Notes under the pieces: generated by a model
What the model was told of the DNA's origin: nothing
What the model saw: the letters and a program-made list of their open reading frames with translations, nothing else
Database searches by the model: none
Shown: positions 34,117-38,891 of the stretch, piece after piece
How positions within the stretch are numbered: position 1 is the stretch's first letter
Layout: the number at the start of each line of letters is the position of its first letter
Made by a program: the position numbers and the translations under genes
Assembly: GCA_023429825.1 (NCBI GenBank)
Contig: JAEZDC010000086.1
Span: 1 to 38,891, forward strand
From: Bacteroidota bacterium
GTDB taxonomy: Bacteria; Bacteroidota; Bacteroidia; Chitinophagales; Chitinophagaceae
DNA: 38,891 nucleotides
Direction: 5' to 3'

Positions 34117-34857
34117 CTAAAGTACCTGCACCTTTTGCGCATATGGGCTCAGTAATTCCAAGGAGGGATCCAGCTCTGTAATCAAATAATCCAGGTTATC
34201 CAAACTACATACATTAAGTTTCTGTTCGCTATTCAATTTTTCAGAGATTGCCAACGCTACTTTAACTTTGGCCGCCTGTAACATTGCTTTTTTCACTTCA
34301 ATCACTTCCCATTCCAGGTCAGTAACGCCATTTACATCAATACTATTGGTCCCTAAAAAACAAATGTCGGCTCTGATGTTCTTGATTTTCTCCACCACTT
34401 CAGCGCCGGCAGCCATCTGCGCTGATTTTAAAAGTTTGTTACCCAGAAATATCACCTCACAATTTGGATGATTCAAGAGTTCAAGCGCAATAGGAACACT
34501 CACTGTTATAAAAGTTGCATTCAGATCTTGTGGTAACGCTTTTACTAATTCCCTTATCGTAGTTCCACCAGACAGCAGCACAAACATCCCATTTTTGATC
34601 ATCGATAGGGCTTTGCCCGCAATAACCTGCTTTTCAGGCAGAGAGTACACATTACTGTTGTTAATGGTAAAATGAAATGAAGTAGACAATGCTCCACCGT
34701 GTACTTTCAGTAACTTTCCCTCTTCAGATAATTCATTGAGATCTCTTCGAATAGTATCTTCAGATACGTTTAACTGAACACTAAGGTCGGATGACAAAAC
34801 CTTGTTGTGTATGTTCAATTGCTGGAGTATATACCCTTGTCTTTCTTTCTTTAACAT
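34117..34857 (-). CDS. DeoR/GlpR-family transcriptional regulator
   Basis: 246 residues. An N-terminal winged helix-turn-helix (about 6-58) has the family signature SEDTIRRDLNELSEEGKLLKVHGGA. A C-terminal sugar-isomerase-like sensor domain follows, with LLSGGTTIRELV (93-104) as the phosphosugar loop and FLGTNSIDVNGVT near the middle of the sensor. Such regulators usually bind a sugar phosphate and repress catabolic genes. It lies 224 bases upstream of susC on the same strand, so control of the Sus operon is plausible but not shown. Confidence 0.92.
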   Translation of the reverse strand: MLKKERQGYILQQLNIHNKVLSSDLSVQLNVSEDTIRRDLNELSEEGKLLKVHGGALSTSFHFTINNSNVYSLPEKQVIAGKALSMIKNGMFVLLSGGTTIRELVKALPQDLNATFITVSVPIALELLNHPNCEVIFLGNKLLKSAQMAAGAEVVEKIKNIRADICFLGTNSIDVNGVTDLEWEVIEVKKAMLQAAKVKVALAISEKLNSEQKLNVCSLDNLDYLITELDPSLELLSPYAQKVQVL

Positions 34858-34867
34858 AAGCAGGGCT

Positions 34868-34898
34868 GAAAGATAAAGCAGTTTTTGAAAACACCAAA
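34868..34898 (-). promoter_or_regulatory. Bacteroidota-type promoter of the DeoR-family gene
   Basis: On the minus strand TTTG (34898-34895), then exactly 19 bases, then TATCTTTC (34875-34868), one mismatch from TAnnTTTG. It ends 10 bases before the start codon at 34857, so the 5' leader would be very short. Confidence 0.7.
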
Positions 34899-34936
34899 CC
34901 TTATATAGCCGGCAAGTAGATGAGACGTAATTAAAA

Positions 34937-36559
34937 CTATTGAAGTAATTCCTGCCAGGTCTTTGGCCTTAGTTCTTCAAGCCACTTGAAACCTCTTAAT
35001 CTTATTTCAATATGATCCACCTGTCGCATAGGATATGTGGTGCCTTTCAAATCATTTCTAAAAACTACACGATGAGGTTTCTTATCAACGAAATACATGT
35101 CAATCACATCGGCAGATGATTTATTTACCCCTATAAATCCATCTTTATCATCCACTGCATAATACACACTCTCTGAACTTCCTCTTGCTCTCATATTATT
35201 TATGTTGCCTTCTTTGAAAAAGCCATTGATGGAATTTCCTCTAACCTGGTTAAAGTATTCTCCCTGTACTAAACTCACGGCCATTGCATTTTCATATACA
35301 TACATACGTTCCGGCTTTTTGTATTTAGTATAGAGGTAAATCGTATCACCGGTTACCTGGTTATTATCAGCCCACACAATTGGTTGTTTGAAGAGCCGAA
35401 AAGCAGAATCCTCCAAAGAATAAAATAAAGAATCACCTATTGCTTGCATAGAATCTGAAAAGATTCTCACGTTGAAATATGCCTCGAAAAACCGATTAGA
35501 ACTGCTGTCTTTCTTTGCGATAGCTGTATCCTTTTTTACTGCATTAGAGTCCCTGATTTCAGGAACAGGCCGTGATTTGCGCAGATCGGTAAGCCTTGCA
35601 GAATACAATGTATCTGCGGCAATGAAAATGGAATCATTATTTTGCTCCATTATCATCAAAGGCTTTACCGTAGCGAGAAAGGAACTGGCTATCCGGTTAA
35701 ATTTTATATCATTCGCAATAACGGTGGTTCTGTTGCCCGAATCCTTTGTTTTATATACTGCATTACCCTGGGCCTGGCCGAAGCCTGTGGTGTTATCGTA
35801 AGCAATTCGGTCAGCAACCAGATCATAATCTTTCTCTATAATAGTCGATCTGCTTGAGAAAACGGTTTTGCCATTCTTTTTATCATAATAACCTGAAGTA
35901 GTTTCTATCGTGCGCTCTTTTCCAATGATTCTTGTTTTAGCAAGGAAAGTAGCCACTTCTGTGTTAAGGTTATACATCAATGTATCAGTATACACTTTAT
36001 ACTCCGGGTCTAGTAACACCACTTTTTTTCTGAAATACATATCCTGTGTATCTCCGTAATAGATGCCTTCGGTGCTAGTGAGAGTAGTATTGCCCTGTAC
36101 TATCTTTCCCCCGTTTTTATAGGTTCCGATCTTTCCATCGAGTTCATATTCTAGTTCAGATGTAGTAAGGACACCTTTGTTATCTGTAAGCCGAACATTT
36201 CCTCTTAAATACGCTTTTTTTTCTTTGCCTATATATTTCATGTAATCAGCGTAGGTGTGTACACTGTCTGCATCATTGATGTGCACCTTGCCGAATGACT
36301 CAACTATATTATTATTCTGATCAAGCACTGCACTGTCACAATAGAAAAGTGTATTCTCCTTTTTCAATGTCACATTTCCTGCAAGAGAAATGAAATTAGT
36401 TTGACCTCTTTTTTCAAAGTTGTAGCGATCTGCCTTTAAGATCTCAAGAATACTGCTGGCTGTAGCCATAGTATCGGTTACAGCAGCCTGCGCAATAACA
36501 TCCTTACAAAAAATAATGGCAACAAAAAGAAGTATGTATTTGAACTTAAGTTTTTTCAT
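34937..36559 (-). CDS. OstA/LptA-like LPS-transport protein
   Basis: 540 residues, signal peptide (about 1-23, DVIA-QAAV). The body is a repeated beta-jellyroll strand pattern of the OstA/LptA type, with recurrent N-x-x-hydrophobic turns: GNVTLKKENTLFYCDSAVLD; YADYMKYIGKEKKAYLRGNVRL; SRSTIIEKDYDLVADRIAYD. LptA-type proteins bridge the periplasm to carry LPS to the outer membrane; this long form (540 versus ~180 in E. coli) is usual in Bacteroidota. The start overlaps the stop of the MCE gene (TAATG). An LPS-assembly gene is probably encoded divergently at the right edge. Confidence 0.88.
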   Translation of the reverse strand: MKKLKFKYILLFVAIIFCKDVIAQAAVTDTMATASSILEILKADRYNFEKRGQTNFISLAGNVTLKKENTLFYCDSAVLDQNNNIVESFGKVHINDADSVHTYADYMKYIGKEKKAYLRGNVRLTDNKGVLTTSELEYELDGKIGTYKNGGKIVQGNTTLTSTEGIYYGDTQDMYFRKKVVLLDPEYKVYTDTLMYNLNTEVATFLAKTRIIGKERTIETTSGYYDKKNGKTVFSSRSTIIEKDYDLVADRIAYDNTTGFGQAQGNAVYKTKDSGNRTTVIANDIKFNRIASSFLATVKPLMIMEQNNDSIFIAADTLYSARLTDLRKSRPVPEIRDSNAVKKDTAIAKKDSSSNRFFEAYFNVRIFSDSMQAIGDSLFYSLEDSAFRLFKQPIVWADNNQVTGDTIYLYTKYKKPERMYVYENAMAVSLVQGEYFNQVRGNSINGFFKEGNINNMRARGSSESVYYAVDDKDGFIGVNKSSADVIDMYFVDKKPHRVVFRNDLKGTTYPMRQVDHIEIRLRGFKWLEELRPKTWQELLQ

Positions 36560-37584
36560 TATCGCTTGCCTGTTGTATCTGTTGTCTGCGGCAATGGCTC
36601 TTTTAAAGGTGGCGGCGTTGTTTTCTTTCCTCCGAAAACAGAGAAAGAAAGACTCACATAACGTTTCGGATTCACACGAATATCGTCTAACAAAGTATTC
36701 AGGCTGCGGGTAGAATTGGTAAGATTGTTATAAAGTTGTTTATCGTTTAATAATAACCCGATGGAACCTTCTTTTGAATCTAGCTTAGCAAGCGATGTTT
36801 CTAACCTTGTAACAGAAGCTTTCATCTTATCCGCAATAGATTTAATGTCAGTTTCAGATAAGTTCCTTGATGTTTTTTCAAAATTGTCAATAGCAGATGT
36901 AAGCTTGCCATTGTTGGCTGCAAGATTGCCTGTGAAACTTTCAACATTTTTTAGTGATGCCGCTAATGTTCCGCTTTGAGTATTTAACATCTGTTGTAAA
37001 GAGTTAGTTGAAGCGATCAGTTGGCGTGAGATCACATTAAAATTCGCCATAGTGTTTTGCAGGTTGGCTCTTGTAGCAGCATCTAATGTATTATTGAAGT
37101 TTCGCAACAAACTGTCCATCGAAACCAATGCAGAAGACAGCTTATCAGATAAGGGTTTTACCTGTTGCCCGATGGACGCCAGCATACCGCCTTCGCCTCC
37201 ACTTCTCAGCGTGTCGCCTTTTTTAATGAAATTCTTTCCTGAGCCTAATTCGATTTCAACAGAAGGGGAGCCAAGGGGGTTAGGATTCACTTTAGCGATT
37301 GAATTATCCGCGATCTGGTATTCATCTTTCAGCTTTATTTCAACCGCGTAACTTTTCAGATCTTTACCAATGGCTTCAATGCCATGAATAGTTCCTACCT
37401 GGTAACCGTTAACAAATACAGGATCAGAAGGCCTCAATCCTTTGGTGTCAGAGAAGGTGGCGTATATAAAATTTCCTGTTTTTAGAATGCTTTTTCCTTT
37501 GAGGAAATTAAATCCCAATATCAAGAAAACAATGGCTATTGAAGTGAGTGCTCCGACCTTTGTCTCATTACTAATTTTCATCAA
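36559..37584 (-). CDS. MlaD/MCE-family protein
   Basis: 341 residues (340 if the second ATG at 37581 is used). One N-terminal membrane helix (VGALTSIAIVFLILGFNFL, about 10-28) is followed by the MCE domain (about 36-125) with FSDTKGLRPSDPVFVNGYQVGTI. A long coiled-coil region (about 130-320) comes next, with a Pro/Thr-rich tail. MCE proteins form rings or tubes for lipid movement between inner and outer membrane. It lies between amidase and OstA-like genes and overlaps the latter start by TAATG. No MlaE/MlaF partner is seen in the window. Confidence 0.92.
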   Translation of the reverse strand: MMKISNETKVGALTSIAIVFLILGFNFLKGKSILKTGNFIYATFSDTKGLRPSDPVFVNGYQVGTIHGIEAIGKDLKSYAVEIKLKDEYQIADNSIAKVNPNPLGSPSVEIELGSGKNFIKKGDTLRSGGEGGMLASIGQQVKPLSDKLSSALVSMDSLLRNFNNTLDAATRANLQNTMANFNVISRQLIASTNSLQQMLNTQSGTLAASLKNVESFTGNLAANNGKLTSAIDNFEKTSRNLSETDIKSIADKMKASVTRLETSLAKLDSKEGSIGLLLNDKQLYNNLTNSTRSLNTLLDDIRVNPKRYVSLSFSVFGGKKTTPPPLKEPLPQTTDTTGKR

Positions 37585-37681
37585 TGTATTTTTTGTATTC
37601 CCTTCAATAACAGTTGATCAAATTCAACGAGTTATTGTTAAGCAAAAATAAGGGTAATACCAAGATGAGGCCAAATTGCTG

Positions 37682-38614
37682 CTACCTTGATGAACTGGTT
37701 TGTATCAATTGATTTTCCAATGAATGCTTGTAACGCTTCAAAGCGTTTACAATTGCAAGGCACAGTTCTTCCTGACCTTTGTCACTGTTTAAGTAATCTT
37801 CTTCTTCAGGATTAGAAATAAAGCCTGTTTCTACCAGAATTGCTGGCATTGCTACTGCTTGCAAGACCCAGATACCAACTTGTCTTTGACGGGCCTCACG
37901 GCTGATCCTTCCCGCCTTAACAAATTCCTGCTCTACGGTTAATGCAAGACTTGCACTACGATTGAAATATTGTTTTGTCTTTAGAGAATACAAGATCATT
38001 TTTTCAGGAGAATTCGGGTTGAAGTCTGCTACTTGCTTTGCAAGCGTGCTATCGAGATACAGAGCTTCATTCTCCCTCATCGCTTGTTCTTTATCCTCAT
38101 TTTTGTGAGCACCCCAAATGTATGTTTCAGTTCCCTTTGCAGAGCTGGGGGTAGTCCAGGTACGATAAGTAGGAACCTTACGAGTTTTCTTTTTTCTCTT
38201 TTTTCCTTTACCGGTATAATATGTTTCTGTTTTATATCCTGTAAATTCCCTATGCACTGAAGCCCTTGCGCTATTACAGTGAATGGAAATAAACAAATCG
38301 CCTTTTGCCTGGTTAGCAATATTAGCTTTAACAACCGGGTGCTGGTATACATCAGAGGTTCTCGTGTACACAACCTCCACATCAGATACCTCCTGTTGAA
38401 TCATTTGCCCAAGTTTAAGCGCAACAGCCAATGAGATATCTTTTTCTTTCGAATAACGACCGGCTGCACCACCATCGTGACCACCATGGCCTGCATCGAC
38501 TATGATTTTTCGCAATACTGGAGCAGAGGGCGGACTATATGGCGAAGAAACATACGCAAATGATGCGATCAATACAATGATACTCAGGGATAGTACGCTT
38601 ATTTTTCTTAACAT
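37682..38614 (-). CDS. N-acetylmuramoyl-L-alanine amidase (Amidase_3)
   Basis: 310 residues, N-terminal signal or anchor (1-24). Zinc ligands of the Amidase_3 fold are His43 (AGHGGHDGG), Glu57 (SKEKD) and His112 (ISIHCNS); the catalytic Glu262 lies in ILVETGFISN. It cuts the amide between MurNAc and the stem peptide in the periplasm. An unusual Lys/Arg-rich insertion (about 130-155, GKGKKRKKKTRK) sits between His112 and the rest of the domain. First gene of the amidase-MCE-OstA unit; the MCE gene begins 97 bases downstream of its stop. Confidence 0.94.
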   Translation of the reverse strand: MLRKISVLSLSIIVLIASFAYVSSPYSPPSAPVLRKIIVDAGHGGHDGGAAGRYSKEKDISLAVALKLGQMIQQEVSDVEVVYTRTSDVYQHPVVKANIANQAKGDLFISIHCNSARASVHREFTGYKTETYYTGKGKKRKKKTRKVPTYRTWTTPSSAKGTETYIWGAHKNEDKEQAMRENEALYLDSTLAKQVADFNPNSPEKMILYSLKTKQYFNRSASLALTVEQEFVKAGRISREARQRQVGIWVLQAVAMPAILVETGFISNPEEEDYLNSDKGQEELCLAIVNALKRYKHSLENQLIQTSSSR

Positions 38615-38665
38615 ATTGAATTTACATTAGGGTATTCTTCACAAATCTTTTATTACCAGAAGCCC

Positions 38666-38673
38666 TATTTTTG
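38666..38673 (+). promoter_or_regulatory. candidate -7 promoter box of right-edge gene
   Basis: TATTTTTG matches TAnnTTTG exactly and ends 11 bases before the ATG at 38685. No clear -33 partner. The 70-base gap to the divergent amidase must hold promoters for both directions. Confidence 0.5.
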
Positions 38674-38684
38674 TTTCACTACTT

Positions 38685-38891
38685 ATGAGCAACTCATGTA
38701 AAGTTAGTGGAAAATGGATTTTAGCAGGGCTCAGCTTCCTTCTTCTCTTATTATTAACGCTCCAAATTAAGGCTTCGCATAAAAAGCTGAATTATTTTTT
38801 ATACTCATTAACAGAATATTCAGATACTACGCCTGTAGCAAAGCCAGTAAAAATAAACCGCGATACTACAAGACCATCCATTACCATAGAT
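38685..38891 (+). CDS. start of probable LPS-assembly protein LptD (3' end outside window)
   Basis: 69 codons visible, open to the right edge. The N-terminus is MSNSCKVSGKWILAGLSFLLLLLL, a signal/anchor helix, then a hydrophilic linker with Asp-Thr-Thr repeats (SDTTPV, RDTTRP), which is how Bacteroidota LptD-type proteins often begin. The position, divergent from the amidase-MCE-OstA genes, also fits lptD. LptD inserts LPS into the outer membrane. Identity rests mainly on context, because the diagnostic barrel is outside the window. Confidence 0.5.
   Translation, partial: MSNSCKVSGKWILAGLSFLLLLLLTLQIKASHKKLNYFLYSLTEYSDTTPVAKPVKINRDTTRPSITID

Noticed and set aside
33984..34181. A 65-codon plus-strand frame upstream of susC
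   Set aside because: It lies in the AT-rich promoter gap, runs into the end of the DeoR gene on the opposite strand, and does not look like a protein.

Overview
The window comes from a Bacteroidota chromosome, most likely a Chitinophagaceae-type member. The signs are a SusC/SusD pair, a type IX secretion sorting domain on a peptidase, Bacteroidota-style OstA/MlaD/amidase envelope genes, almost no Shine-Dalgarno sequences, and several promoter-like boxes of the form TAnnTTTG just before start codons. No rRNA, tRNA, CRISPR array, transposase, integrase or phage gene was recognised.

Layout. 1-3.5 kb (minus): a membrane transglutaminase-like protein, cut by the left edge, translationally coupled to a DUF58 protein. 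3.6-5.9 kb (plus): a zinc-ribbon SAM methyltransferase, then a cysteine-free Fpg/Nei-family glycosylase coupled to a TPR protein. 6.0-9.3 kb: an outer-membrane beta-barrel receptor with a good terminator, and a convergent lipoprotein. 9.6-16.1 kb: a poorly characterised stretch with NhaA, several orphan membrane, secreted or helical proteins and a serine beta-lactamase-like hydrolase. 16.3-24.1 kb: housekeeping genes (glnS, tilS, rhomboid, rlmH, ychF) with a T9SS-exported M1 aminopeptidase. 24.2-25.7 kb: an SpmA-SpmB-like fusion. 25.7-34.9 kb (minus): a DeoR regulator, SusC, SusD, a DUF4397 lipoprotein and a terminator, followed by an MG2/plug-domain protein. 34.9-38.6 kb (minus): amidase, MlaD/MCE protein and OstA/LptA-like protein, divergent from a gene start at the right edge that is probably lptD.

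How the genes work together. The right end looks like an outer-membrane building unit (LPS transport, lipid trafficking, peptidoglycan cleavage). The Sus block is a nutrient-uptake unit without any visible enzyme. The tilS/glnS/rlmH/ychF block serves tRNA, rRNA and ribosome function. glnS, tilS, rlmH and the deoR-like gene each have a TATCTTTG-like box 4-10 bases before the start codon, so some of these transcripts may be leaderless.

The most unusual signal is not a gene. Two families of degenerate short-period repeats occur at 4.5 kb and 16.1-19.1 kb. An 8-bp AATTNNNN repeat fills intergenic gaps, and in two places its first unit supplies the stop codon of the upstream gene. A 7-bp repeat (CAACTGT-like or AACYNNA-like) lies before tilS and three times inside its reading frame, twice at likely loop insertions. 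The octamer carries a stop in its cycling frames and the heptamer does not, which may explain why only the heptamer is seen inside a gene.
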